A stretch of DNA of 42,387 nt from positions 1-42,387 of the forward strand of contig JAFAIM010000034.1 in the NCBI GenBank assembly GCA_019236735.1, given 5' to 3'. Shown one piece after another: positions 1 through 9,118 of this stretch; position 1 is the stretch's first letter; the number at the start of each line of letters is the position of its first letter. This DNA is from Burkholderiaceae bacterium (lineage in GTDB: Bacteria; Pseudomonadota; Gammaproteobacteria; Burkholderiales; Burkholderiaceae_F). The translations under genes and the position numbers were made by a program. The notes under the pieces are model-generated. The model did not search any database, was not told the origin of the DNA, and saw only the letters and a program-made list of their open reading frames with translations.

Positions 1-2
1 CG

Positions 3-998
3 CTGGCCGATCACTTCTTCATGGGCACCTTCGGCGGTTCGTTTATGAACCACATCTGGCTCGCGTGTGGCTGCGTCGCACGCTACCCCGGTGCGCCCGA
101 GGAATTGAAGAGCCGCGTCGACGCGAACGACAGGCTGTTGCGCAAGCCCGACTCGCCGCAGAGCGCGCTCGCCGGGCCGCCCAAATGGGAGCGCGACGGC
201 GCTTTGACGCCGGACGGCTATGCGGTCAATACGGTGCAACCGCCTTATCAGCCGAGCGGAATCGCTCCGGCGACGAGCGGCGACAAGGAATTGGCCGATC
301 CGGCTCTGCGGCCATTGCCACCGCAGGATTCGCCCACGATCTGCGACCGCTTGAGCGAGCGGTCGATCAGCTGGGCCTGGTACTCAGGCGGCTGGAACCA
401 GGCGCTGGCCGACTCCAGCCTGCCCGGCACGGCGCGCGGCGTGATCTATGCGGGCAGCCTGCGCTTTCAACCCCACCACCAACCGTACAACTACTTCCGC
501 CGTTATGCGCCCGGCACGGCCGAGCGCCGCGAACACCTGAAAGATCTGTCCGACCTGCTCGCCGACATCGAGCGCCGCTCGATGCCGCAAGTCGTTTTCT
601 ACAAGCCCGCGGGCGAAAAGAACCAACACCCCGGCTATGCCGACATCGTGTCGGGCGATCGCCACATCGCCGAGCTCGTCGATAAGATCCGCGCCAGTTC
701 CGCCTGGGACTCGACGCTGATCATCGTCACGTACGACGAAAACGGGGGTTTCTGGGACCACGTCGCCCCGCCGTCCGGTCCGGGACGCGGCGATCGCTGG
801 GGGCCTGGCACTCGCGTTCCCGCGATCCTGATCTCGCCTTTCGTCAGAAAAGGCTATGTCGACCACACCACGTACGACACCGGCTCGATCCTTCGGTTGC
901 TGACGCGGCGATTTGGCCTTGCGCCGCTGACGGACGACCGCACGCACCTCGGGGATTTGACGGGCGCGCTTGCAGTCACCGCCGGCGCGCGTCCCTGA
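3..998 (+). CDS. AcpA/phospholipase C-family phosphoesterase, 5'-truncated by the window edge
   Basis: The reading frame is open from base 3, so the N-terminus lies outside the window; the stop is TGA at 996-998. About 331 residues are visible. The start of the visible part (ADHFFMGTFGGSFMNHIWL) and the C-terminal block YDENGGFWDHVAPP are hallmarks of the bacterial phosphoesterase family that holds AcpA acid phosphatase and phosphatidylcholine-specific phospholipase C. In this family conserved acidic and His residues such as those in DENGGFWDHV bind the metal or catalyse ester hydrolysis. The following text (RVPAILISPFVRKGYVDHTTYD) also fits the alkaline-phosphatase-like fold. Members are usually exported by Tat or Sec, but the signal region is not visible here. 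Substrate (phospholipid or phosphomonoester) cannot be told from sequence alone. The downstream gene starts 240 nt later and looks functionally unrelated. Confidence 0.9.
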   Translation: MADHFFMGTFGGSFMNHIWLACGCVARYPGAPEELKSRVDANDRLLRKPDSPQSALAGPPKWERDGALTPDGYAVNTVQPPYQPSGIAPATSGDKELADPALRPLPPQDSPTICDRLSERSISWAWYSGGWNQALADSSLPGTARGVIYAGSLRFQPHHQPYNYFRRYAPGTAERREHLKDLSDLLADIERRSMPQVVFYKPAGEKNQHPGYADIVSGDRHIAELVDKIRASSAWDSTLIIVTYDENGGFWDHVAPPSGPGRGDRWGPGTRVPAILISPFVRKGYVDHTTYDTGSILRLLTRRFGLAPLTDDRTHLGDLTGALAVTAGARP

Positions 999-1238
999 CC
1001 CGTCCCCGAGGCTCTGGTCGTTTCGAATTGTCAGTTGTCGGTTTATGCCAACCGACTTCGTCTTGTCCTCGGGAGGGGCATCCCCACTGCGTCCGGCGGC
1101 TCCAGGCCGACGAACGGCGGCTGCGCTTCCGTCCACGGGATGGCCGATCGTCAACCTTGCTTTGAATCGGTTGTCCAAGAATTGGTCGTCGGCTTGCATG
1201 CGCGTTGGCGCCGCCGATGGTCCCGGAGCGCGAGCGCA

Positions 1239-4200
1239 ATGGAAGGTTCCAACAAGATCGATCCTGCCACGGGTGAGGCTGAGCCTGCGCCCGGAACGCG
1301 CCGGAACGTGCTGCTGGCACGACGCGCCGATTTCTGGGTATCGGTCGTTGCGATCGGCATCGTTTTGCTGCAGGCGAATATGCCGTATCTGCAGTCATTG
1401 TTCGTCTGGGGTGCGGTCACCGACATGACCTTCACGGTCGAAGCCGGATCGAGCCCTTCGATGCGATTCCCCCAGTCCGGTCCATACGATCAGCGCCTCG
1501 GATACGTGGCGATTCCCTCGCTGATCCGGCGCTTGGCGGCGCGCGACTTCGAGGTCGAACGCCAGGCGCGGCAGTCCCCCGCTCTGCTCGATTTCATTGG
1601 AGCAGGCGGGTACGCCACCTACCACGAGAAGTTCCAGGCCGGCCTGCTGCTGAACGACCGCTGGGGCGAACCGCTCGATGCCGAGCCGTATCCGTCGACC
1701 GCGTATCAGCGCTTCGATCAGATCCCGCCGATCCTGGTGAATACGCTTCGCTTTATCGAGGACCGCGATCTGCTCGACCCGGAACACCCTTATCGGAACC
1801 CGGCGGTCGAGTGGCGGCGTTTCGCGCTCGCCGCGGCGGGGCAGATGGGCGGGGTGCTGGACCGCGGGCTGAAGCACGGTGGCGCCAGCACGCTGGCTAC
1901 GCAGATCGAGAAGTATCGCCACTCGCCCGAGGGCCGCACCGAGAACGTTGTCGAGAAGGTGCGGCAAATGGCCAGTGCGACGGCCCGCGCCTACCTGGAC
2001 GGCCCGGAGACGATCACTGCGCAACGGCGCATCATCACGACATACCTGAATTCGACGCCGCTTGCCTCGCGCCTCGACTACGGTGAAGTGGTGGGATTTG
2101 GCGATGGCATGCGGGCGTGGTTCGGCATCGATCTGCGCGAGGCGAACCGCGCGCTGACCGAACCGGCCACGACGCCGACCGCGCTTCGATGGCGCGCGCG
2201 CGTGTACAAGGACGCACTGGGCCTGCTGCTTGCGCAGCGACGCCCGGCCTTCTATTTGAACGCAGGCCGCGGCGATCTGGAGCTGCTCGCCGACGCTTAC
2301 CTTCCGGCGCTTGCTCGCGCTGGCGTGATCTCCCCGCTGCTGCGCGACGCCGCGCGAAAGGAGCCGCTCCAGTTTGCCCCCTGGACACCGCCGGCGCCGG
2401 CCGCTTCGTTCGTCGAGCGCAAGGCAGTCGATGCGGTCCGAACGGAATTGATGACCGCGCTGAGCTTGCCGGACGTCAACCGCCTCGACCGCATGGATCT
2501 TTCCGTCGATACCACGATCGACGCAGCCGTGCAGCGGCGGGTCGCCGGCCTTCTGCAGCGGCTAAAGGATCCGAAGGTAGACAAATCGCTCGGGCTGGTG
2601 GGCGAGCAGCTGCTGGACGGGGCGGATCCCTCGAAGGTGGCGTGGAGCGTGGTTCTGTACGAGCGCGGAGAGGACCGCAACCTGGTCCGCGTGCACGCAG
2701 ACAGCCTGGAGCAGCCTTTCGACATCAATTCGCAGGCCAAGCTGATCCTGGGCTCCACTGCCAAGCTGCGCACGCTGGCGACCTACCTGGGGATCGTCGA
2801 CAGCCTGTATCGCGAGCTCGCGACCTGCAGTGCCGCCGAGCTGCGGCAGGTGATTGCCACCACTAGCGACCCATTGCGCCTGTGGGCCGCGAAGACCCTC
2901 GCCGCGATCCCACCGGAGCGGCGCGCACTGCAGCCGATGCTCGACGCGGCGATGCGGCGGCGCTACTCGGCGAGCCCTGCCGAGGAGTTCTTCACGGGCG
3001 GTGGCATTCATGTGTTCCACAATTTTGAGCGCTTTGAGGATTTCGAGACGCCGACGGTCGAACAGGCCTTTGAACAATCGATCAACCTGGCGTTCGTGCG
3101 GCTGCTGCGCGACATCATCCGCCACTACGAGGCGGAGCTCGGTGCGCGCAACGAGGTCCTGACCGCGCCGGACAGCCCTCTGCGCGAGAAGCTGCTCGCG
3201 CGTTTCGCGGACAAGGAAGGAACGGTATTCCTCGATCGCTTCTATTCCGAATATTCCGGACTGTCGGCCTCGCAGTCGTTCGACCGCCTCGCCGATAAGG
3301 CGGGCCGATCCGAGCGCCGCTTGATCGTGATGTTCCGCACCACTCGTCCCGACGACTCGCTTGCGCAGATGCGCGACTTCCTCGCGCGCCGGATTCGCGA
3401 CGTGCCACAGGACGACTTGGCCGGATCGATGTACACCCGGTATGGGGCAGACCGTTTCTCGCTCGCCGATCGTGGCTATCTGGCGGGCGTGCATCCGCTC
3501 GAGCTGTGGCTGGTCGCCTACCTGCAGACCCATCCCGGCGCAAGCCGTGCGCAAGTCGTCGCGGCGAGCGCCCAGCAGCGGCAGCAGGCATACGCATGGT
3601 TGTTCCGCAGCAGTGAAACTCGCCGACAGGACGTACGAATCCAGTCGCTCGTCGAGCAGCAGGCGTTCGACCGCCTGCTGCAGGATTGGAAGCTGCAGGG
3701 CTATCCGTTCAACCGCCTGGTGCCGTCGTTCGCAACTGCGATCGGCAGCTCGGGCGATCGCCCCGACGCGCTCGCGGCGCTCATGGGGATCATTGTGAAC
3801 GATGGCGTGAAACTTCCGACCTCGGATGTCGAGCGGATCGAATTCGCCGCGGGCACGCCATACGAAACCGACATGGCTTGGCGGCCGCAGGCTCCCCAGC
3901 GTGTGATGTCCGAGGAAGTTGCGGCGACGCTGCGGCGGGCACTCGCCGGCGTCGTCAGAGGCGGTACTGCATCCATGGTGCGAGGCGTATTTGCGGAATC
4001 CGACGGCAGAGCGCTTTCGATCGGCGGCAAGACCGGTACCGGCGACAACCGATTCGAGTCGTTCGGACCGGAACACCGCCTGATCGAGTCGCGTCCGGTC
4101 GATCGCACGGCGACGTTTGTCTTCTACCTGGGAGATCGCCTGTACGGAACCGTTACGGCGTACGTATCCGGGCCGCAGGCGGGCCGATATCACTTCACCA

Positions 4201-4328
4201 GTGCGCTGGCCGTGACGCTACTGAAGGCGCTGGCGCCGGAACTGCGGCCGCTGATTGTTCCGACCACCGGGCGCGCGTTCGTGCGCGGCCCCGGTGCGCC
4301 GGTCGCCCGCTTGGCGAGCACCGGTTAG
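1239..4328 (+). CDS. Divergent class A penicillin-binding protein (GT51 transglycosylase plus transpeptidase)
   Basis: A 1029-residue protein from ATG 1239. I chose this start because it sits just before the acidic cytosolic tail and a single membrane segment (about residues 30-55); an in-frame ATG at 1035 would add 68 poorly conserved residues. The GT51 domain shows FIEDRD with Glu174, the donor-loop motif GGASTLATQIEK, and a second acidic candidate at Glu257 in PETITAQRRIITTYLN, placed 12 residues before the YLN block as in known glycosyltransferases. The transpeptidase triad is intact: STAK with Ser506, SIN at 614 and KTGT at 931. So it should polymerise and crosslink peptidoglycan at the inner membrane. 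Oddities are the spacing, about 108 residues from SxxK to SxN and about 317 from SxN to KTG, much more than in standard PBPs, so large insertions are likely. The 240 nt upstream hold no gene I can support. Confidence 0.85.
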   Translation: MEGSNKIDPATGEAEPAPGTRRNVLLARRADFWVSVVAIGIVLLQANMPYLQSLFVWGAVTDMTFTVEAGSSPSMRFPQSGPYDQRLGYVAIPSLIRRLAARDFEVERQARQSPALLDFIGAGGYATYHEKFQAGLLLNDRWGEPLDAEPYPSTAYQRFDQIPPILVNTLRFIEDRDLLDPEHPYRNPAVEWRRFALAAAGQMGGVLDRGLKHGGASTLATQIEKYRHSPEGRTENVVEKVRQMASATARAYLDGPETITAQRRIITTYLNSTPLASRLDYGEVVGFGDGMRAWFGIDLREANRALTEPATTPTALRWRARVYKDALGLLLAQRRPAFYLNAGRGDLELLADAYLPALARAGVISPLLRDAARKEPLQFAPWTPPAPAASFVERKAVDAVRTELMTALSLPDVNRLDRMDLSVDTTIDAAVQRRVAGLLQRLKDPKVDKSLGLVGEQLLDGADPSKVAWSVVLYERGEDRNLVRVHADSLEQPFDINSQAKLILGSTAKLRTLATYLGIVDSLYRELATCSAAELRQVIATTSDPLRLWAAKTLAAIPPERRALQPMLDAAMRRRYSASPAEEFFTGGGIHVFHNFERFEDFETPTVEQAFEQSINLAFVRLLRDIIRHYEAELGARNEVLTAPDSPLREKLLARFADKEGTVFLDRFYSEYSGLSASQSFDRLADKAGRSERRLIVMFRTTRPDDSLAQMRDFLARRIRDVPQDDLAGSMYTRYGADRFSLADRGYLAGVHPLELWLVAYLQTHPGASRAQVVAASAQQRQQAYAWLFRSSETRRQDVRIQSLVEQQAFDRLLQDWKLQGYPFNRLVPSFATAIGSSGDRPDALAALMGIIVNDGVKLPTSDVERIEFAAGTPYETDMAWRPQAPQRVMSEEVAATLRRALAGVVRGGTASMVRGVFAESDGRALSIGGKTGTGDNRFESFGPEHRLIESRPVDRTATFVFYLGDRLYGTVTAYVSGPQAGRYHFTSALAVTLLKALAPELRPLIVPTTGRAFVRGPGAPVARLASTG

Positions 4329-4394
4329 TGGCCTGAAACATCCAATTCGGCGGGGAAAGGCGCGCTTGGCCGATCCTGCCGTAGGCTTGCCGGC

Positions 4395-7300
4395 ATGGCA
4401 TTGGCGCCGGCGGCCTTCGCAATCGCCCTGCAGGCGATTTCCCCTGCGGCGGAGGCTGCTGTGGCTGTGGTTGCCGCCGGCCCATCGTGCGCGGTGGCGT
4501 GGCCGCAGGCGACCCCTGCGCTGGCATCCTGGACGGACATCGGAGGCGGGCAGGGGGTGCTCGCCGCAAATGGAGAGGTTCTGGCTCGCGTCGAGGTGCG
4601 GCAGGGGCGGATCGAGCTGCATTCGCGCGAACATGCGTCGTCCGCGCTAAGCGGCACCAGCGTCGGGCAAAGGATCGAGCAAGAGCAGGACGCAAAACGC
4701 CTCATCGTTCACGCTCGCATTGTCCTCGACTCCAGTTGCGTCGTCGGGGTCGATGGGATCGTGCCCGCCGCACCCGGGGCGCAACTGGTCGCTCAAGCTC
4801 AGGCGTGGCTTCTGGCAGGCGATGCATCCGATGCCGAAGCAGGAGCCGACTCCGAAAAGGCGAGCGCACGATCGGCTCAGGCACTGGAGATCGTACGCAA
4901 TTCGCCCGATCGCAACCCTGCGCTTCGCGTGCAGTTCGTAGCAAAAGCGGTGGAACGCCTGTTGCAGGCAGGGCATCGGGATCGGGCGCTCGAGATCGTT
5001 GCGCGCGAGTCCGGTGGCGATGTGCAAACGATGCCGGCATCGCACCCCTCACGCCTGCGTTTCGAGATGGCTCGCGCGCGGACACTGTCCTTCTCGGATC
5101 GCAACCGGGAGGCGCTGGCGCTGCGCATTTCGCTACAGCCTCGCCTCGTGAAGACCTTCCGCGCCTCTTCGGACGAATCGCTGACGAACCGGTTGCGCAT
5201 CGCCAATCTGCGGCTGGAACTCGGCGAACCGCGGCTGGCGTGTGCCGAGTTGCAATCCTTGCAAACTCTGACCGGGAATCGGATCCACGGCGACGCGCTG
5301 CGAACTTCCACCGTGCGCGCCCTGGCCAATGCGCTGGCTCTGCTCGACCGCGAACAGGACGCCATCGCGCTGCTGGCGCAGCTGCACCGCGAACTGACCG
5401 CGGCGTACGGCTCGGATGATGCTCGCGTCGTCGACGTCGAGGAACAGATCGCCCGGATGCAGGGACGCAGCGATCAGCTCGAAAGCGCGTTGCAGGGAGC
5501 TTCCCGCGTCTTCCTGTGGCGCCGCGAGCATTTGGGATTCGCCGATGTTCGAACACTGCAGACGGCCGAGATGCTTGCGCTGCTGTACAAGAACTTCGGC
5601 CGCACCGACACCGCACGTGCGTTGATCGACGCTCTGCTCGCGCAACGCGCCGCTACCGCGGTCCCCACCCAGCTGAGCCTGAGTGCGCAGACCGTGCTTG
5701 GCGGCATTGCAGGCGAACAGGGCGATCCGGATTCCGCACAGGAGATCCTGCGACAGACCTGGCAGCAGTACGTGCAAATCGTTGGTGAGGATTCGGACGA
5801 TGCGGCGCGCGTGCTGATTGGGTACGCGCTGGCGCTGGCGCCGAGCGGGAAAATCGACCGCGTCTGCCCGGTCGTGCGGAACCGTTTGGACGACCGGCGC
5901 GTCGCCTCGCGTCCGGATCGGCAGTTGCGCGCCCTTTCCAAATTGCTGAGCGGTCTCTGCCTGCTCGACGAATCGGCCGCAGATGGCGCGATCGCCGGGG
6001 GTTTGCAGCGACTGCGGGCGGGATGGCTCGATCTGAAAAACGCTCAGGGACCGGGCAATCCGGCCACGCTGTACGCGTTGTCCACGCTGGCTTGGGCCGA
6101 GTTCCGCTTCGGCAGCCGCCGAACTGCCAAGCGGCTGCTCGAGGATCTGGTCCGCCTCACCGAGCAATCCCGAGGAGCGGCGCCGGCCGGGTCGTACACG
6201 CGCGATTACTGGTTCTCGCAATGGGTCGTTGAGCGCGATCGCAAGCTGGGCTATCGCACGCTCGCGTTGCTGCACGCACAGGACGGTGAACTGGACGAGG
6301 CAATCCGGATCTGCGAGCTTGCGCGGGATAGGAGGTTGCGCGATCGCTTCCTCGAAGCCGGTGGCGATGTCGCAGGTTTTGCCAATCCGGAGCGCGAAAA
6401 GCTGCGCGCGTTGATCACCGAAATCCACCAGCTCGATTCGCGCCTGGCGCTGGAAACCGACATTGTCGAGCGCGTCGAACTCGAGTCGCGGCGGATCCTC
6501 GCGGTATCGGCGCGCGACGAGTTCACGCAGCAGATCCGGCGTGGCGGGCGCAGCGCGCCTGGTAGTAGCGGGCGGTCGCTTGCGCAGCTGAGCGCATCGC
6601 TGGATGCAGACACGGCACTGGTGTCGGTCCAATCCACCGCGGGACGCTGGTGGGCAGTCGTGATCACGCGCGGATCGCCGGCCCGATTCCTGGTGCTGGA
6701 TCGGGAGCCGGATCTCGGCACCGCCGCGCAAGCGTGGACGCGAATGCTCGGAGGTGCAGTGCTTCGCGTCTGGCCGACCGCCGGCGGCCGACTGGTGAGC
6801 AGCTACGAACGGCCGCCCGCCGCGATCGGCCGCCACCTTTCCGGCGATGAGCTCGGTCAGCGGCTGGCGCAGGCGACACTCGCGCCGATTGCGATGGCGG
6901 TGCCTGCTGCGCGCCGCTTTGTGATCGTCGCCGACGACGAGCTCAGTGGCGTTCCATTCGGCGCTCTGCCGTTCGACGGCGCCGCAGCGATCGAACGCTT
7001 CGAAATCGTGTACGCACCATCGTTGAACACGTACGCCGCACTTTCGCGCAGTGCCAACGCGTCTGTGTGGAAACGGGACCTGCTGTCGCTTGCGGCCGAC
7101 GGCCGAGCGCCGCTGCGCGCCGGCGAAGCCGACGCCACCGAAGGAGAAACGTACGGCGCATCGATGCGCAGGCAGCTCGACTACGCTTCGGCGCACCCGC
7201 TGTTGTACGCGCTGCGAGAGGCAGAAGCTGCCGCTGCGGCGTTCGGGCCGGGACGCGCGACCGTCCTGAGCGGATCGGACGCAAGCAAGTCTGCTCTCGT

Positions 7301-7778
7301 CCGGGCAGCCAGCGACGGTTCCTTGGAAGGGTATCGGTATGTGCACATTGCCGCGCACGCGTTCTCGTTTCCGGACGACCCCGAACGCTCCATGCTGGTC
7401 CTGGGCCCGTCGCCCTCGGACGATCCGGCTGGACGCGTGCTGACCGCCGCAGAGCTTGCCAATTTGAAGATGGGCAGTGAACTGCTGGTGATGGCCGGAT
7501 GTCGGACCGGGGTCGGACGCCTGCAGGCCGGCCAGGGACCGCTGGGCTTCGCGTTCGGCGCTCTGGCCGCCGGCAATCGAGGAGCAGTGTTTTCGTTGTG
7601 GGACGTCGCCGACGACCTTACCGAACGATTCGTGGCAAGTTTCTTCGGGCATCTGCAAGAGGGCAGACGGCCGTCGCTGGCGCTGGCGCAGACCCAGCGC
7701 GAGTTCGCCGCGAATTCCGACCCGCGCATGCGCGATCCCGGCGCGTGGGCCGCATTTGTGCTGTACGGGGGCGGCTAA
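4395..7778 (+). CDS. TPR-CHAT domain (caspase-like) protein
   Basis: A 1127-residue protein. The first 30 residues are Ala-rich and hydrophobic and could be a signal peptide. Roughly residues 150-600 are helical repeats of TPR type, and the last 350 residues are a CHAT (caspase HetF-associated with TPRs) domain. The expected dyad is present: His988 in YVHIAAHAF and Cys1036 in VMAGCRTGVG, the latter matching the family's (S/A)-C-x-T-G pattern. The end of the domain (GAVFSLWDVADDLTERF) is also typical. It is therefore likely a cysteine peptidase gated by its TPR part, with substrate unknown. A weak GTAGG lies 9 nt before the ATG and alternative upstream starts cannot be excluded. It follows the class A PBP by 66 nt on the same strand and converges with the SRAP gene, 12 nt away. 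If exported it would act in the periplasm, which would be unusual for CHAT proteins. Confidence 0.85.
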   Translation: MALAPAAFAIALQAISPAAEAAVAVVAAGPSCAVAWPQATPALASWTDIGGGQGVLAANGEVLARVEVRQGRIELHSREHASSALSGTSVGQRIEQEQDAKRLIVHARIVLDSSCVVGVDGIVPAAPGAQLVAQAQAWLLAGDASDAEAGADSEKASARSAQALEIVRNSPDRNPALRVQFVAKAVERLLQAGHRDRALEIVARESGGDVQTMPASHPSRLRFEMARARTLSFSDRNREALALRISLQPRLVKTFRASSDESLTNRLRIANLRLELGEPRLACAELQSLQTLTGNRIHGDALRTSTVRALANALALLDREQDAIALLAQLHRELTAAYGSDDARVVDVEEQIARMQGRSDQLESALQGASRVFLWRREHLGFADVRTLQTAEMLALLYKNFGRTDTARALIDALLAQRAATAVPTQLSLSAQTVLGGIAGEQGDPDSAQEILRQTWQQYVQIVGEDSDDAARVLIGYALALAPSGKIDRVCPVVRNRLDDRRVASRPDRQLRALSKLLSGLCLLDESAADGAIAGGLQRLRAGWLDLKNAQGPGNPATLYALSTLAWAEFRFGSRRTAKRLLEDLVRLTEQSRGAAPAGSYTRDYWFSQWVVERDRKLGYRTLALLHAQDGELDEAIRICELARDRRLRDRFLEAGGDVAGFANPEREKLRALITEIHQLDSRLALETDIVERVELESRRILAVSARDEFTQQIRRGGRSAPGSSGRSLAQLSASLDADTALVSVQSTAGRWWAVVITRGSPARFLVLDREPDLGTAAQAWTRMLGGAVLRVWPTAGGRLVSSYERPPAAIGRHLSGDELGQRLAQATLAPIAMAVPAARRFVIVADDELSGVPFGALPFDGAAAIERFEIVYAPSLNTYAALSRSANASVWKRDLLSLAADGRAPLRAGEADATEGETYGASMRRQLDYASAHPLLYALREAEAAAAAFGPGRATVLSGSDASKSALVRAASDGSLEGYRYVHIAAHAFSFPDDPERSMLVLGPSPSDDPAGRVLTAAELANLKMGSELLVMAGCRTGVGRLQAGQGPLGFAFGALAAGNRGAVFSLWDVADDLTERFVASFFGHLQEGRRPSLALAQTQREFAANSDPRMRDPGAWAAFVLYGGG

Positions 7779-7790
7779 GTCAGAAGAGCG

Positions 7791-8396
7791 TCAGCTCGCC
7801 TCGATCCGCAGGACGTCGTCGTTCACCGGCAGGAACAGATCCATACGCGTGCAGGCGGGGTCGAGCCAGTTGGTGAAATGCTCCGGGGGGACGATCACCG
7901 GCATCCGGTCGTGCAGTTCGGCCAGACGTGGCGACGCATCGGTCGTGACGATCGTGTAGGTCTCAACCTGGTCGCCGCTGTGCGGGTCGGCCCAGCGCTC
8001 CCACAAGCCGGCCAGCCCGAACAGCGGCACATCGGACGGCGCCACCCGCCACCTCATCCGATGCCCCGCCGACCCGCTCCACTCGTAGAAGGCACTCGCC
8101 GGTACCAGGCAGCGGCGGTTGCGAAACGCGGCACGAAAGGCCGGCAGTGCGGCCAGGGAGTCGATGCGCGCATTGATGCATCGGACTCCGAATTTCAGAT
8201 CCTTTGCCCAGGCCGGCACCAGGCCCCAGCGGGCAAGCGAGCTCTCGCGCTTACCGGACAGCGGATTGAGCCGGACGATCGGCGCCTGCTCGGTCGGCCG
8301 CAGGTCGCGGCTCGGTTTGAACTGGGGTACCGACGGCACCCCGAAGTGCGCCTGGATCGCAGCAGGGCTCTCCGAAAGATCGTATCTACCGCACAT
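7791..8396 (-). CDS. SRAP-domain abasic-site processing protein (YedK/HMCES family)
   Basis: A 201-residue protein matching the SRAP family over its full length. It starts MCGRYD, and Cys2 becomes the N-terminal residue after Met removal; in this family it forms a thiazolidine crosslink with abasic sites in single-stranded DNA. The other active-site residues are at the expected positions: Asn75 (INARID), Glu105 (FYEW) and His162 (LHDRMPVI). The protein shields abasic sites in ssDNA during replication. It is monocistronic in appearance, convergent with the CHAT gene on one side and followed on its upstream side by the 126-bp inverted-repeat element. Fold, length (YedK is about 220 residues) and catalytic set agree, so the assignment is secure. 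No SOS box was recognised upstream. Confidence 0.95.
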   Translation of the reverse strand: MCGRYDLSESPAAIQAHFGVPSVPQFKPSRDLRPTEQAPIVRLNPLSGKRESSLARWGLVPAWAKDLKFGVRCINARIDSLAALPAFRAAFRNRRCLVPASAFYEWSGSAGHRMRWRVAPSDVPLFGLAGLWERWADPHSGDQVETYTIVTTDASPRLAELHDRMPVIVPPEHFTNWLDPACTRMDLFLPVNDDVLRIEAS

Positions 8397-8412
8397 CGTT
8401 ACCTAGGCGGGG

Positions 8413-8538
8413 AGCAGGTCGTTGAAAAACGTCGCGAGCAAGGCCAAGTTGCGACCGAGCAGCGGCAGAATATATGAACGAGCAGTGGCTACCTCCGGTC
8501 GCAAATCGGGCTGCGCAGGTGTTTTTCAACGACCTGCT
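8413..8538. repeat. 126-bp miniature element bounded by perfect 18-bp inverted repeats
   Basis: The left arm AGCAGGTCGTTGAAAAAC (8413-8430) is an exact reverse complement of the right arm at 8521-8538. A shorter nested dyad (TTGCGACCG at 8449-8457, CGGTCGCAA at 8496-8504) lies inside, so the whole unit could fold into a long two-step hairpin. The right arm overlaps the last two bases of the mreD stop codon. There is no T-run for a simple terminator and no ORF worth supporting. The shape fits a REP/MITE-like miniature inverted-repeat element; it could also end or protect the mre transcript. No second copy was noticed in the window. Confidence 0.65.
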
Positions 8539-9118
8539 ACAGCGGACGCGTTTCATCCCGGCTTATCGGGCGGCGCTGCGGCGCAAACAGCACCCAGGTG
8601 ACGACTGGCCACAGCAGCGCGCCGATTCCGCTCTGGATCAGTCCGACCCACCAGCCGGCCGATGCACCGCCTACCCACAGTCGCACCGCTGCCGACACGA
8701 GCTGTGCGACCAGCAGCAGTGGAAGCACGTACAGGCTCTGGCTGAGCACCGGGAACCAAAGGATGCGCCGGTGCAGCGCAATCGCTCCATACGACAGCAG
8801 CGTATAGGCGAGCGCGTGCTCGCCGAACAACGCGCCGTCGTGCACGTCGATCAAAAGTCCGAACAGGAACGATGCGCCCATTCCGACCCGCCTCGGCTGG
8901 TGAATGTTCCAGAACACGAGCGCCAGCGCCAGGAAGTCCGGCACGAGCGGGGTGCGACCCCACGGCAAAAGGTCCAACGCCAGACCGCCCGCGAGTGTTG
9001 CCCAGATGAAGACCGGGCTAACCGGCTTCAGCACCTGCTTTGGCGCTGCACGCGAAACGGTCGGGGGCGTTGCCGTGGCGGGTTCGCCGTTGGCACGTCG
9101 CCAGCGCCAGAGCTTCAC
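8537..9118 (-). CDS. mreD: Rod shape-determining protein MreD
   Basis: A 193-residue inner-membrane protein with about five hydrophobic segments after a basic cytosolic tail of some 30 residues. The conserved MreD pattern is visible in LLPWGRTPLVPDFLALALVF and in GMGASFLFGLLIDVHDGALF, with GEHALAYTLLSY after it. MreD works with MreC and MreB in the elongasome that directs lateral cell-wall synthesis. Its start overlaps the mreC stop by 4 nt (ATGA), so translation is coupled. The usual downstream partners in related bacteria (PBP2 and RodA genes) do not follow here; instead an inverted-repeat element begins at the stop codon. Confidence 0.95.
   Translation of the reverse strand: MKLWRWRRANGEPATATPPTVSRAAPKQVLKPVSPVFIWATLAGGLALDLLPWGRTPLVPDFLALALVFWNIHQPRRVGMGASFLFGLLIDVHDGALFGEHALAYTLLSYGAIALHRRILWFPVLSQSLYVLPLLLVAQLVSAAVRLWVGGASAGWWVGLIQSGIGALLWPVVTWVLFAPQRRPISRDETRPL

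Noticed and set aside
1068-1084. GGGGCATCCCC hairpin between the phosphoesterase and PBP genes
   Set aside because: The stem is only 4 bp with no T-run, too short to support a terminator call.
2562-4193. 543-codon antisense frame within the PBP gene
   Set aside because: It is antisense to the transpeptidase motifs, and no domain or ribosome site supports it.
5133-7658. 841-codon open frame on the minus strand across the CHAT gene
   Set aside because: It lies fully antisense to a gene with clear catalytic motifs, and its translation is low-complexity with no recognisable domain. Long antisense frames are common in GC-rich DNA.
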